Below, one piece after another: positions 8,068-17,794 of a stretch of DNA of 64,000 nucleotides. Source of the stretch: Candidatus Kapaibacterium sp. (lineage in GTDB: Bacteria > Bacteroidota > Ignavibacteria > Kapaibacteriales > Kapaibacteriaceae). The notes under the pieces are model-generated. The model was given only the letters and a program-made list of their open reading frames with translations. It searched no databases and had not been told where the DNA came from. The first letter of the stretch is position 1. Every line of letters starts with the position of its first letter. Both the position numbers and the translations under genes were made by a program. Location of the stretch: the NCBI GenBank assembly GCA_022842685.1, contig JALHPC010000011.1, positions 1 to 64,000 of the forward strand, written 5' to 3'.

Positions 8068-11000
8068 ATGAACGCTTGGCTTCGCGTTCTTCTCTTCTTC
8101 ACGCTGATCCTTTCGTTTGGTGTTGACTACGCCACAGCTCAGCGAGCTGCCTGCGATTCGCGGCAGGACTGTGTGTTCAACGGAATTCGGTTTACCGTGA
8201 CCACGCTTCCCAGCGCTCACTTTATCGAGGTTCAGGGCAATCCAACACAGCCGCGGCAGACGGCACTCACCGTTGAACTATGGGCTAAGGTGACGCGCCA
8301 GGCCGGAAAGAGGCAGTTTATTGGGGGACTGTGGGGACCAGGCCAGGACGACAACGATCAGTGGTTGCTCTACATCGACGAACAAGACCGCCTTACCTTC
8401 GAGCTGAACGCCGAAGGGTCGCGCTTGCAGCAGGTCGACAACACCATTGCCCGTTCGGCCTTTACATCGCATTACGGTGCTTGGACACATATCGCAGCCG
8501 TGTTCGACGGCAGCAGCGCCAGTGCCACACTCTACGTTAACGGCCTACAAACCGCAACTGCTACCAATGCTCAGCATCCCGTTCGGCACCTTAAGCCGAT
8601 GGCCCGCGGCGACCTGTCTACTCGATTTGGATCGTGCAACTCGATTGCCGACGATCAAAACCTGTTTCGCACGCTGCTTGGCGACGTCGACGAGATCCGT
8701 ATGTGGAGCCGCGTTGTTTCCGACGCAGACCTCCGCTGCAACAAGGATCGATCTCTACAAGGCAACGACGCCGGACTTGTGCTCTACTATCGCTGCAACG
8801 AACCTGCCAACAACAACCTGCAAACGTGCGACGCCGCCAACCGCGGTCACACCGGCCTGTTGCGGGCTGGGGCATCGAACCAGCGCAGCGATCGCGTAGC
8901 GCCACAGACTGTTATCATCTCGCCGGCATCGGTAACGCAAGAGATTAACTGCGATACCGTTGCATCGTGGACGTTTACGTTTACCGATACTGGCTTCTGC
9001 TCTAGCACGGCCAACCTGCGGATGCGCGGCCCTAACGCTGCGCGCTTTACCATTTCGCAAGCCAACCTAACCCTGCAGCCCAATGTGCCCGTCTCGGTAA
9101 CGCTTACCTATCGCGGTACGAACGTGGGCACGTTTGTCGATACCCTCGAGTTCCGCCCCGGCAATCGCTGTGGACTTCCAAACAAGAACATCATCCTTCG
9201 CCTTACGCGTAACACCGAACTGGGCTACTCGCGCGGCAGTATCCTCTTCGATACACTCTATGTAGGGTGCGTGCAGAAGTCCTACATCGACAGCACCTTC
9301 GTTATCTGTAATACTTCCGACAAGCTAGGCACACCACGCACTGTACGAATTACCCAGTTCCGCACGCGCGAGCCACAGGGCTTTGCCGTTGTTAGCCCTG
9401 CTGCCCCCGTAAGCATCCCGCCAGGCGAATGCATTACCGTTACAGTACGGTCGTTCGTGCGCGATACTACGAACGACTACACCGACAGCGTGACCATTAT
9501 CAGCGACGATCGCTGCCAAAGTGTCCCCTCGGTTATCCCGCTTCTTGGGCGTACGCAAGAAGTGATCTCCGTTCGCAACTCGGGAGGATCTCGTCGAATC
9601 GATACCATGCGATTCAACAATACCTGTCCGGGTCAACTTTCAAGCCCCATCTACTACACTTGGCAGAACCTTACGCTTGCTCCGCTTGTGGTTGACACGA
9701 TTATCGTTCCACCAGACTTTACCCACTACCGCATTCGATTCCCGTTTACCCTTCAGCCGGCAACGGGCTATCAGCCGATTGCTGTACGTTTCCGCCCTCG
9801 TAATCCCGGCAATGTGTTCGACTCCATCATCATTCGCACCCGCATCCAAGGGTGCGACATCGAACGCAAAATCTACGTCCGCGGTCGTGGCTTCGACAAC
9901 AAAGTCGAATGGTCTTCGAATGGTACCGTCGATTTTGGCGACGTCATCGTTGGCCAAGAACGAACCATCAACGTTAGTGCTACCAACACCTCGGCTATCG
10001 ACACTCTCAACATCTCACTCTATGTTGAAAGGGGCAACGCCTTCTCCTTGTTGGCCGGAACGGGCCGGCGTCTGCTGCCCGGACAAAGCGTAACCGTGCC
10101 GGTGACGTTTCGACCAACCGACTCGCTAACGTATGACGATCGGCTATGCCTGTTCGAAACGCGCTGCTACACGGTAGACTGCATTCCGCTTCGCGGCCGC
10201 GGTATCCTAGAACGATTCCGATTCTCACCGCTCGTGATGCGTACCGAAAATGTTGTGGGCTGTCGAGACTCAATCGACACCGTCCGCATCATAAACATGA
10301 CGTCGCAGGCGCAAACGCTAACCGAAGCACAATTCGTGAACGCGTCGGGACGCTTCGCCGTGGTTTCGCCGCCGCTTCCGTGGACGCAGTTCACTGTTGG
10401 CGCGCGCGACTCCCTGACGTTTGTTCTTCGCTACACACCAAACGACGTAACGCAAGATCGAGCCGATCGTGCCTACATTCGATACAAAAATGGCGGCGAA
10501 GATTGGCAAGTACAGCTCATCGCTACGTCGGCCACGCCCAAGCTCTTCGTGCCCGCTCTTACATCGTATGGCACGCTTGAAGTTGGAGATCGGCGTACGC
10601 TTACCGTTCCCGTCGAGAACACATCTGCGATGCCCGTAACCGTCGACAGCGTTACTGTGCCGGCTGGTTTTACGCTGCTTAGCACGTCGCGCCCATTGCC
10701 AACGGTTCTTAACCCACGCGATTCGTTTACCTGCGAAATCGAGTTTGCCCCCACGCAGCGCCGTAACTACAGTGGAACCGTGATAGCGTATTCGAGTGCC
10801 CCTTGTCGCATCAATGGCAGTGGTACGGTATCGGGACGGGGTATCATAGTGGAACTTGAACAGGCACTCAGTCTGATCAATTTTGGATTTGTACGCCCGT
10901 GCGAATGCACCGAGCGTGTGCTGCCGCTGCTGAATGCGTCGTTGGTATTCGACATGACGGTGGACTCGTTGTGGATGGACGGACAGGGTATTGCACGAGC

Positions 11001-13098
11001 TACCCCTGAATTCTATTCGTGGCGATCGAAGTACTCACCAACGGGAACGTTGCCGTATACCATTCCGCCAAACTCGCGCGACACCGTAACGATTACGTTC
11101 TGCCCAAGATCGCCTGCCGAAGACACGTTGGTTGACTGTCAGGCCGTCGTACACATCAAGGCGCGGGGGTCGGGTTGGAACAAGACCACCGAGACGTTTT
11201 TGGCTGGTAAGCGCTCGCTGACGTTCAAGCCCACGCCTGTGCGGCTGCAGTTTGCGCCTGGGCCAGTGGACGTGCTCAGTGCGGCACCTCTGCGTGCAAC
11301 CGTCAAGATTCCTGGTATTCTCCAGAATCCCTTGCAAGACGAAGTCACCATCGACTCGGTAACGTTTACGCCGAACGAGCGGGTGTTCTTTATGACAAAC
11401 CCCGCGGCAACGGCATTCCCGATGCTGATACGTCCCGGCGATTCGCTTGTCATCGACGTCCGCCAGCGCCCACGGGCTCCGCGCCTCTACGAGTCGCGGC
11501 TAACGCTGCACTTTAGTACGCCCTGCGGTGGCTTCGACACTACCGTGCTCGTTCGCGGCTCGGGCTTCGCCCAGCCGCGTGGATTGCTGTTCTCGTTCGA
11601 TCCACCGCGTGTGCAACCCGACACCTTCTCGATGATATCGTGTGATACTTTAACGGTGCCTATTTGGTCGTCGATTAGCATCGACGCAAGCGTGGTTGAT
11701 GTTTCGATGCGACTCGACTTCGATACGCTGCAGTTGCGCCTACTCGACGTGCAATCGCCGCTTATGTCGCGCACGTGTACGTCGGCAACCGGTGGCCTGA
11801 GTTTCAACCCGTCGTTGACGATTTCTCCGGCGGCCGTAGGCGGATTCACCGTTCTGTGCAAGAACTTCTGTGGTATCGACTCTACCACGCCGTTTGCGTT
11901 TGCGCGCTTCGTTACTGCTGCTAACAACCGCGTGAATAGTCCTCTTACCGTAGACTCCATCAACTTCGACACCGAGGATGTGCTCATCTATCGCCTGATT
12001 GCCAATGGTGACGACGCCACGGTGCTTGCACTCAAGAGCGAGATCGTTGCTCAGGTATCTGTGCCATTCGACTCTGTGCGTGTGTTGGATTGCGAGGATC
12101 GCACGGTAACGGTTCGCAACACTGGCGATCTGCCAAACACCATCGATAACATCTTGGGCCTAACGCCCGATGTTCAGTTAGTTGTATCAACGCCGCCCCT
12201 TGGTAGCACCATTGCACCAGGCGACTCACTTGTGGCAACCTTGCGGTTCTGTCCGTCGCGCGACTATGCGCTCGACACCAGCTTCCGCGTGGTAAGTCGC
12301 ACGCCGTGCGAAACGCTCGACACCTCGGCCACCACCGGTCAGGGCTTTGCGCCCGTCATCAATGTTGGCATGATGGCTACACGCACGTTCTACGTTGCCG
12401 ACTCCATTCGTGCTGCCATTGGCGATACCATCGCCATTCCTGTGATGTTGGCAACCGATATTGCTGCCGATTATCAAGGGCGTCGCTACTGGCTCAATGG
12501 ACTGAGTTTCGACGTCGACGTAGACTTCAACCCACGCGCGCTTAAGTTTATCGGCGCGCGCCAACTTGCAGAGTCTAGCACTACAGTGTCGAGCGTTCCA
12601 GGCAACGTGCGTCTAAGCACAGCAACGGCCGATACGCTAGCGCAAGGCGTATTCGCCTTGCTCGACTTTGTCGTTGCCGTCCCAGACGTCGAGACCGGCA
12701 CCATCGGCGTGCGTCTATCGCCGTTCGTCATCGACTCGTTGCCGTTCCTTACCGTGGTAACGGCAGACACCGCAACTCCTATCGAGATTTCGGGACAGTG
12801 CAACATCCGCATTTTGCAGTTTTCGTCGGTGGCCGACCCTATCATCACTGTACGACCCATGCCTGTTGCCGACGTTGCCACCATCACGTTCCGAATGCAG
12901 GAAACCGTGCCGGTGCGTCTGGTGGTTACCGACGCGCTAGGGCGCGTTGTACGCACGTTGCTCGACGGAAGTCTGGTGATGGCCGGTGGTGAATACGAGG
13001 TGAGCACTCCCGTAGCCGACCTGCCCAGCGGGTTGTATACCATTCGTATCGAGGCCGGAGAGTTTGTAACCACGACGCCGCTCCTGTTGGCGCGGTGA
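8068..13098 (+). CDS. Very large T9SS-exported protein: LamG, choice-of-anchor repeats, cohesin-like domain, sorting domain
   Basis: 1676 residues. The start at 8068 has TCAGGA 5 nt upstream and opens a signal peptide ending DYATAQ; an in-frame ATG at 8041 is less likely. A LamG/concanavalin-like domain covers about 45-240 (TALTVELWAKV, WTHIAAVFDGS, DVDEIRMWSRV). A long series of immunoglobulin-like ASH/choice-of-anchor-D repeats covers about 270-1400, marked by recurring I-PPG-S-T-V-F-P and cysteine pairs. A cohesin-like domain follows (GDTIAIPVML to GVFALLDFVV), then a type A T9SS domain (LPSGLYTIRIEAGEFVTT). It should be secreted across the outer membrane and anchored or released; adhesion is a guess. 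Its TGA overlaps the GTG start of the next gene. Confidence 0.88.
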   Translation: MNAWLRVLLFFTLILSFGVDYATAQRAACDSRQDCVFNGIRFTVTTLPSAHFIEVQGNPTQPRQTALTVELWAKVTRQAGKRQFIGGLWGPGQDDNDQWLLYIDEQDRLTFELNAEGSRLQQVDNTIARSAFTSHYGAWTHIAAVFDGSSASATLYVNGLQTATATNAQHPVRHLKPMARGDLSTRFGSCNSIADDQNLFRTLLGDVDEIRMWSRVVSDADLRCNKDRSLQGNDAGLVLYYRCNEPANNNLQTCDAANRGHTGLLRAGASNQRSDRVAPQTVIISPASVTQEINCDTVASWTFTFTDTGFCSSTANLRMRGPNAARFTISQANLTLQPNVPVSVTLTYRGTNVGTFVDTLEFRPGNRCGLPNKNIILRLTRNTELGYSRGSILFDTLYVGCVQKSYIDSTFVICNTSDKLGTPRTVRITQFRTREPQGFAVVSPAAPVSIPPGECITVTVRSFVRDTTNDYTDSVTIISDDRCQSVPSVIPLLGRTQEVISVRNSGGSRRIDTMRFNNTCPGQLSSPIYYTWQNLTLAPLVVDTIIVPPDFTHYRIRFPFTLQPATGYQPIAVRFRPRNPGNVFDSIIIRTRIQGCDIERKIYVRGRGFDNKVEWSSNGTVDFGDVIVGQERTINVSATNTSAIDTLNISLYVERGNAFSLLAGTGRRLLPGQSVTVPVTFRPTDSLTYDDRLCLFETRCYTVDCIPLRGRGILERFRFSPLVMRTENVVGCRDSIDTVRIINMTSQAQTLTEAQFVNASGRFAVVSPPLPWTQFTVGARDSLTFVLRYTPNDVTQDRADRAYIRYKNGGEDWQVQLIATSATPKLFVPALTSYGTLEVGDRRTLTVPVENTSAMPVTVDSVTVPAGFTLLSTSRPLPTVLNPRDSFTCEIEFAPTQRRNYSGTVIAYSSAPCRINGSGTVSGRGIIVELEQALSLINFGFVRPCECTERVLPLLNASLVFDMTVDSLWMDGQGIARATPEFYSWRSKYSPTGTLPYTIPPNSRDTVTITFCPRSPAEDTLVDCQAVVHIKARGSGWNKTTETFLAGKRSLTFKPTPVRLQFAPGPVDVLSAAPLRATVKIPGILQNPLQDEVTIDSVTFTPNERVFFMTNPAATAFPMLIRPGDSLVIDVRQRPRAPRLYESRLTLHFSTPCGGFDTTVLVRGSGFAQPRGLLFSFDPPRVQPDTFSMISCDTLTVPIWSSISIDASVVDVSMRLDFDTLQLRLLDVQSPLMSRTCTSATGGLSFNPSLTISPAAVGGFTVLCKNFCGIDSTTPFAFARFVTAANNRVNSPLTVDSINFDTEDVLIYRLIANGDDATVLALKSEIVAQVSVPFDSVRVLDCEDRTVTVRNTGDLPNTIDNILGLTPDVQLVVSTPPLGSTIAPGDSLVATLRFCPSRDYALDTSFRVVSRTPCETLDTSATTGQGFAPVINVGMMATRTFYVADSIRAAIGDTIAIPVMLATDIAADYQGRRYWLNGLSFDVDVDFNPRALKFIGARQLAESSTTVSSVPGNVRLSTATADTLAQGVFALLDFVVAVPDVETGTIGVRLSPFVIDSLPFLTVVTADTATPIEISGQCNIRILQFSSVADPIITVRPMPVADVATITFRMQETVPVRLVVTDALGRVVRTLLDGSLVMAGGEYEVSTPVADLPSGLYTIRIEAGEFVTTTPLLLAR

Positions 13099-14321
13099 CG
13101 TACGACGCTGTTGTGATAGGTGCCGGCGCTGCCGGCATGATGTGTGCTGCCCACGCCGCCAAACATGGTGCGCGAGTGCTACTGTTAGAACACAATGCTG
13201 TAGCCGGCCGAAAAATCCGCATTAGCGGTGGTGGGCGTTGCAACTTCACCAACATCCACACGACGCATGATGCCATGGTTGGGCGCAACCCACACTTTAC
13301 GCGCTCGGCGCTAGCTAGGTATACTCCGCAGCATTTTGTTAACCTCGTTAACTCGTATGGCATCGCATGGCATGAGAAAACTCTCGGCCAGTTGTTTTGC
13401 GATGGCTCGGCGCAACAGATTATCGACATGTTGCTTAGCGAGTGCAGGCACGCCGGCGTAGAAATTCGATATTCTTGCAAGGTTCAGTCCGTAACGCGAA
13501 GCGACGCGTTTACCGTCTCGACGTCGCTCGGTCCTATCGTATCACGCAACGTCGTTGTAGCCACCGGAGGCCTCAGCATTCCCTCGCTGGGCGCTACCGA
13601 TGTGGGCTATCGTATAGCGAAGCACTTTGGGTTGCACGTCGTTGATCGTGCTCCGGGCCTAGTGCCTCTCGTCTTCGATTCGGCGTTTCAATCGCAATGG
13701 GCTTCATGTGCTGGCCTTAGCTTCCCAATCGTAGCATCTACGCCGCAGGTGGCCTTTCAGGAGTCGATGCTCTTTACGCACCGTGGGTTGAGTGGTCCGG
13801 CCATTCTTCAGATTTCCACGTTCCTCACACAGAATTGTAATGACGAGAAAGGGGCACTGGCTGCCTTTCGGGTTGATACACTGCCAGGGGCTGACGTCGT
13901 GGACGTCTTTGGCACACCCAACCGCGAACCACGTCTGGCGAAAAACGTCGTGGCCGACCACCTGCCTCGCCGCTTCGTGGAACGATGGCCCCTTGACGAA
14001 GGCGACAAGCGCGTGGATCAGTTGTCGAAGGCGGCGCTAACGGCCATCGTCGATTCGCTACACCAATGGCACCTTCAACCCGTAAGCACCGAAGGATATG
14101 CCAAGGCCGAAGTTACACGTGGAGGAGTTGACGTGCGGCACCTGTCGCAAAAAACGATGGAGTGTACGGAGGTTCCGGGGCTGTACTTCATCGGCGAAGT
14201 GGTCGACGTAACGGGCTGGCTGGGCGGCTACAACTTTCAGTGGGCGTGGAGTAGTGGCGTGGCTGCCGGAGAGGCCATTACACGCGCAGTCGCCGAAGGC
14301 GGCGCTCTAACATCGCTGTAA
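13095..14321 (+). CDS. FAD-dependent oxidoreductase, HI0933/BaiN-YhiN family
   Basis: 408 residues, normal for the family. The start is GTG at 13095, overlapping the preceding TGA (GTGA). An FAD-binding dinucleotide fold is seen at the N-terminus (VIGAGAAGMMCAAHAAKHGA, then LLLEHN). The family signature GRKIRISGGGRCNFTN and the C-terminal GEVVDVTGWLGGYNFQWAWS are both present. These cytoplasmic flavoproteins are widespread, and the substrate of most members is unknown; one relative reduces bile-acid intermediates, but nothing here suggests that. Its 3' end overlaps the convergent AddA-like gene by 44 nt. Confidence 0.9.
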   Translation: MTYDAVVIGAGAAGMMCAAHAAKHGARVLLLEHNAVAGRKIRISGGGRCNFTNIHTTHDAMVGRNPHFTRSALARYTPQHFVNLVNSYGIAWHEKTLGQLFCDGSAQQIIDMLLSECRHAGVEIRYSCKVQSVTRSDAFTVSTSLGPIVSRNVVVATGGLSIPSLGATDVGYRIAKHFGLHVVDRAPGLVPLVFDSAFQSQWASCAGLSFPIVASTPQVAFQESMLFTHRGLSGPAILQISTFLTQNCNDEKGALAAFRVDTLPGADVVDVFGTPNREPRLAKNVVADHLPRRFVERWPLDEGDKRVDQLSKAALTAIVDSLHQWHLQPVSTEGYAKAEVTRGGVDVRHLSQKTMECTEVPGLYFIGEVVDVTGWLGGYNFQWAWSSGVAAGEAITRAVAEGGALTSL

Positions 14322-17300
14322 CGTGCTGGTTGATGCTGGTCCGGAGTGTGTCCATGTCGGACCGATGGTACTCGCGGTCGTACAGCAATGCCCCTTGTCC
14401 AGAAACAACTGGGTGGGTAAACACAAGCGTGGTTACAACGCTACGTGCATTGGGATAGGCATGTAGCGCAAGCCACGCATAGGCCTCCTGCTGCGGTGCA
14501 TAAATGGCGGCCACCTCGTCGAGACTTCCGCTCTCCGGCCGTCGGTTGGTTTTCCAGTCTACTACTTGCACTGCACCATCCTTACGCGTTGCCAATACAT
14601 CCATAACACCATACAGAACCGTATCACCAAACGCAGCCGTACGAGCAGTTTCGTAGTTGGCGTCGAACCACGCTTGTTGCAGGTAGGCAAACTGAGTCGA
14701 GCGCAGCACACCAAGGGTTTCGGCAACGGCCGTACGTCGTACAGCAGGCGTTAACGTTCGACTCATTACAAGTGCCTCCAACATAGCGGCCGTTTCGGGC
14801 AGGTGTGGATTGGCTTGAGCTACGAGTGCATGTTGCAGTAGGTAGTGGACGAGTGTTCCGTAGGCAGCACCAGAGGCCTCGGCAATGTCGTCGCCTACGG
14901 TGCGCGCACTGGGCTCGTCGGCAAGGGCTCCAGCGTCGAGCAGCTCGGTAACCGAAACCATGTCGGGCATGGCGAGATGCATCAACGATGCTGATAGATC
15001 GACGATCGTTGGAGTGCCAGTATCGACGTCGTAGACGGCTGACCGAACGTCTGTAGCAGGGTTGGCAACGTGCACCTGTATCGGCAACCGTAGGGGCTGC
15101 TCGGTAACCGCGTCGTTGTTATCACGGCGTACGATAACGTCCACATGCTGGAGTTCCGACGCCTGCGGCGGCTCTGAAAACAACACAGGACGCAAGTACC
15201 GTGCTAAGGACCCCGGCTTGTTCATGGCACCACTGCTGATGATGCTGAACGACTGGCTAAGGGCTAGGTGGTCTTGAGCTCGAGTAAGCGCAACATAGAT
15301 GACCCGACGATCCTCGGCTTCGGCCGCCTGTTTTGCGATGCGAATGTTCACATCGTGGGCTACCGACGCAGACCGGTGTTGCACCGTCATTGGATCGTGC
15401 GCCGGTACAATGGCCGTTGGCAAGGCCACGGTAAGGCCTAGGGTGTCGGACCATTGCACTGCCTCTGTCTTTGGGTCGCGGGCGTCAAGACCAATCACAA
15501 CCACGACAGGGAACTGCAAGCCCTTTGCTGCGTGAATGGTCATAATCTGCACGCTGTGCGGATCGGTCTCGAATGCGGCATCGGCATCGCCACCGTCGTC
15601 GGGCGGCGTGAGCGCTTCTACCGCATCGCGATGCGTTGCGCCCTGCCGTAGTTCGTCGCGCAGTAGCGACAAAACCTTCTCGACGTTGGCCACGATTTGG
15701 TCGCGCCGCGCACTGGCACCAACAAATTCGTACCACGGCCCCCGTTCTAACATGCGCCGTACTGCCACGGTAAGGGGCATCGTTTGAACGTCGGCAATGG
15801 CTTCGCGCAACATGCCTACGGCTATGGCAACATCGGCCGGCGCATCGACCAGCTTGCAGGCCTCGATAAGTCCGTCCCACAGGGTGGCCCCAAACGGACG
15901 CATAGCGCCGGCAAGGACGAGCGATTCGTGCGAGCAGCGAATAAGTGGTGAGCGAAGTGTTGCAGCAAGTGCAACGTCGTCGGCCGTATCGGTACAAAAC
16001 CGCAGCAGACTGCGAATGTCGTCCACCTCGGGCCGGCTAAAGAAGGCACGGCCGCCATGAAGTTGAAACGGAATACCCACGTCACGCAGTGCCGTAGCCA
16101 TTGCCTCGACGCCTTGCAGCGAGCGCGCCAAGATGGCAACGTCGCCAGCCGAAGCGGGCCGCAACGTCTGGTCGCGGCTACATACCGTAAGGCCACCCGT
16201 GGGCTGAAGCCACTCGCAGAGGCGCATCGCTACATGACGGCATTCCATCACAAGTTTGCTGTCGTCGTTGTCTTCCACGTCGTCGTCTTGGTTCCGGCTA
16301 ACATCGGTGCACAGAACGTGCACACTGCCGTCGAAGGCCGCAGGCGTAATGCGGCCGGCGACAAGTGGGGTGTAGTCAACGTCATATTCGCTGTTCTGCA
16401 CAAACACCTGCCCGCACCAGCGGTCAACTACCCCCGCAAGGTTTTCATGCATGCGGTACGATGCACTCAGCGTAATGAGGCCGTCGCTAGCGGCATTGCG
16501 TCGTAGGTTGGCCCGTCGGATGTCGGCTTGCGCCTGGCGAAACAACCGTACATCGGCTGCGCGAAATCCGTAAATGCTTTGTTTGGGGTCGCCAACGATA
16601 AAGACGTTAGGATGCTGACCTTGTAGGTCGTCCGCTCCATCAGGTTTCAACTCTGGTGCTAGCAGTCGAACTACGTCATACTGCACGGGGTTGGTGTCTT
16701 GAAACTCATCCACCATCAGGAACGAGATCGACTGACGCACCTCTGCTGCAACGTCGGGATGGCGATGAAGCATGTTCCGAACGCCTACCATCATGTCGTC
16801 GAAGTCGATGACGTTCGACGATGTACGAAGGGCGGCATAACGCTCTGCGCAATGCTGAGCAGCTTCGATCATGGCGCCCACGATGCGTAAGCCCAGTCGT
16901 TCAACATCGGCGACGGGCAGCGCCCAGAGCGACTGGAGTGTCTTTTTTTGGACTCCGATTGGGTGCAAATCGCGCAGCTCCTCAATCTGGTTTCGCTTTC
17001 GCGGCGTCCCTTCGTTTGTATACAGCGTGCCGTACAGATCCAACAGTCGGGGCAAGACATCTACCGCGGGCTGTGGCTGTTCGAGTTCCGTCAGGATATC
17101 GTGTGCCTGTTGTACGACGCTGTGCGACGAGTCGACAACGAGCGCTAGGTTGTCGAGAAGTGTGCGGCACACGGTGCGGGCATTCGAATAGATGAAGTCG
17201 AGCGAGGCCTGCTCGCGTTGGCGCAGCAGGTCGTCGACTGTAGCGCTATGCCACCAAGCGGAGCGATGTTCAAGCAGCTCGCGCGAGATCATCATTGTTC

Positions 17301-17793
17301 GAATGGCTTGTTCGACGGTGGCAACGCCAAGTTCATCGAAGGCCGTTAACAGGTCGGTGCGGATTGTGCTGCGTGCAGACAGTGCGTCGTTCATGCCGTC
17401 TCGCAGGGCAGCGCCCCTAAGAACGCTCGACTCGCGTGTACTCAGTTCGCGTGCATCCACGGCCACGCCACTCTCGTGTGGATACTGGCGCAAGAGCGTG
17501 CCGCAAAAACTGTGGAACGTACTAATGCGGGCTTGCGCTATCCGCGCCAGAGAGCGTCGGGCTGCTTCGCTCGACGAGTTGGCAAGAGCGTCGTGAACGC
17601 GGTGTCGCATTTCGGCGGCGGCCTTCTTGGTGAACGTGATGGCCACGACGTTGTCGAGGTCGGCAACGCCATTGCGAATGATGCGGGCGAAGCGTTCCGT
17701 TAGGACGCTCGTTTTCCCCGAGCCGGCGTTGGCAACGAGTGCAATGTGGTGAGACAGACTTAGGGCGCGTTCTTGATCGAAAGACCACGACAT
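14278..17793 (-). CDS. AddA-like UvrD-family helicase/nuclease (RecB-type)
   Basis: 1171 residues. The superfamily 1A helicase core is complete: Walker A ANAGSGKTS at 21-29, Walker B MVDEFQDTNP, motif III GDPKQSIYGFRAADV, motif V IMTIHAAKGLQFPVVVV and motif VI VIYVALTRAQDHLAL. A C-terminal PD-(D/E)XK nuclease domain follows, with GVMDVL and VVDWKTNR. Such enzymes process double-strand ends for recombination, normally as AddAB or RecBCD. No addB-like partner lies in the window, so the partner is either elsewhere or absent. The gene starts 1 nt after the stop of the M16 protease gene and is probably co-transcribed with it. The 3' end overlaps the convergent flavoprotein gene. Confidence 0.88.
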   Translation of the reverse strand: MSWSFDQERALSLSHHIALVANAGSGKTSVLTERFARIIRNGVADLDNVVAITFTKKAAAEMRHRVHDALANSSSEAARRSLARIAQARISTFHSFCGTLLRQYPHESGVAVDARELSTRESSVLRGAALRDGMNDALSARSTIRTDLLTAFDELGVATVEQAIRTMMISRELLEHRSAWWHSATVDDLLRQREQASLDFIYSNARTVCRTLLDNLALVVDSSHSVVQQAHDILTELEQPQPAVDVLPRLLDLYGTLYTNEGTPRKRNQIEELRDLHPIGVQKKTLQSLWALPVADVERLGLRIVGAMIEAAQHCAERYAALRTSSNVIDFDDMMVGVRNMLHRHPDVAAEVRQSISFLMVDEFQDTNPVQYDVVRLLAPELKPDGADDLQGQHPNVFIVGDPKQSIYGFRAADVRLFRQAQADIRRANLRRNAASDGLITLSASYRMHENLAGVVDRWCGQVFVQNSEYDVDYTPLVAGRITPAAFDGSVHVLCTDVSRNQDDDVEDNDDSKLVMECRHVAMRLCEWLQPTGGLTVCSRDQTLRPASAGDVAILARSLQGVEAMATALRDVGIPFQLHGGRAFFSRPEVDDIRSLLRFCTDTADDVALAATLRSPLIRCSHESLVLAGAMRPFGATLWDGLIEACKLVDAPADVAIAVGMLREAIADVQTMPLTVAVRRMLERGPWYEFVGASARRDQIVANVEKVLSLLRDELRQGATHRDAVEALTPPDDGGDADAAFETDPHSVQIMTIHAAKGLQFPVVVVIGLDARDPKTEAVQWSDTLGLTVALPTAIVPAHDPMTVQHRSASVAHDVNIRIAKQAAEAEDRRVIYVALTRAQDHLALSQSFSIISSGAMNKPGSLARYLRPVLFSEPPQASELQHVDVIVRRDNNDAVTEQPLRLPIQVHVANPATDVRSAVYDVDTGTPTIVDLSASLMHLAMPDMVSVTELLDAGALADEPSARTVGDDIAEASGAAYGTLVHYLLQHALVAQANPHLPETAAMLEALVMSRTLTPAVRRTAVAETLGVLRSTQFAYLQQAWFDANYETARTAAFGDTVLYGVMDVLATRKDGAVQVVDWKTNRRPESGSLDEVAAIYAPQQEAYAWLALHAYPNARSVVTTLVFTHPVVSGQGALLYDREYHRSDMDTLRTSINQHVTAMLERRLRRLRV

Positions 17794-17794
17794 G

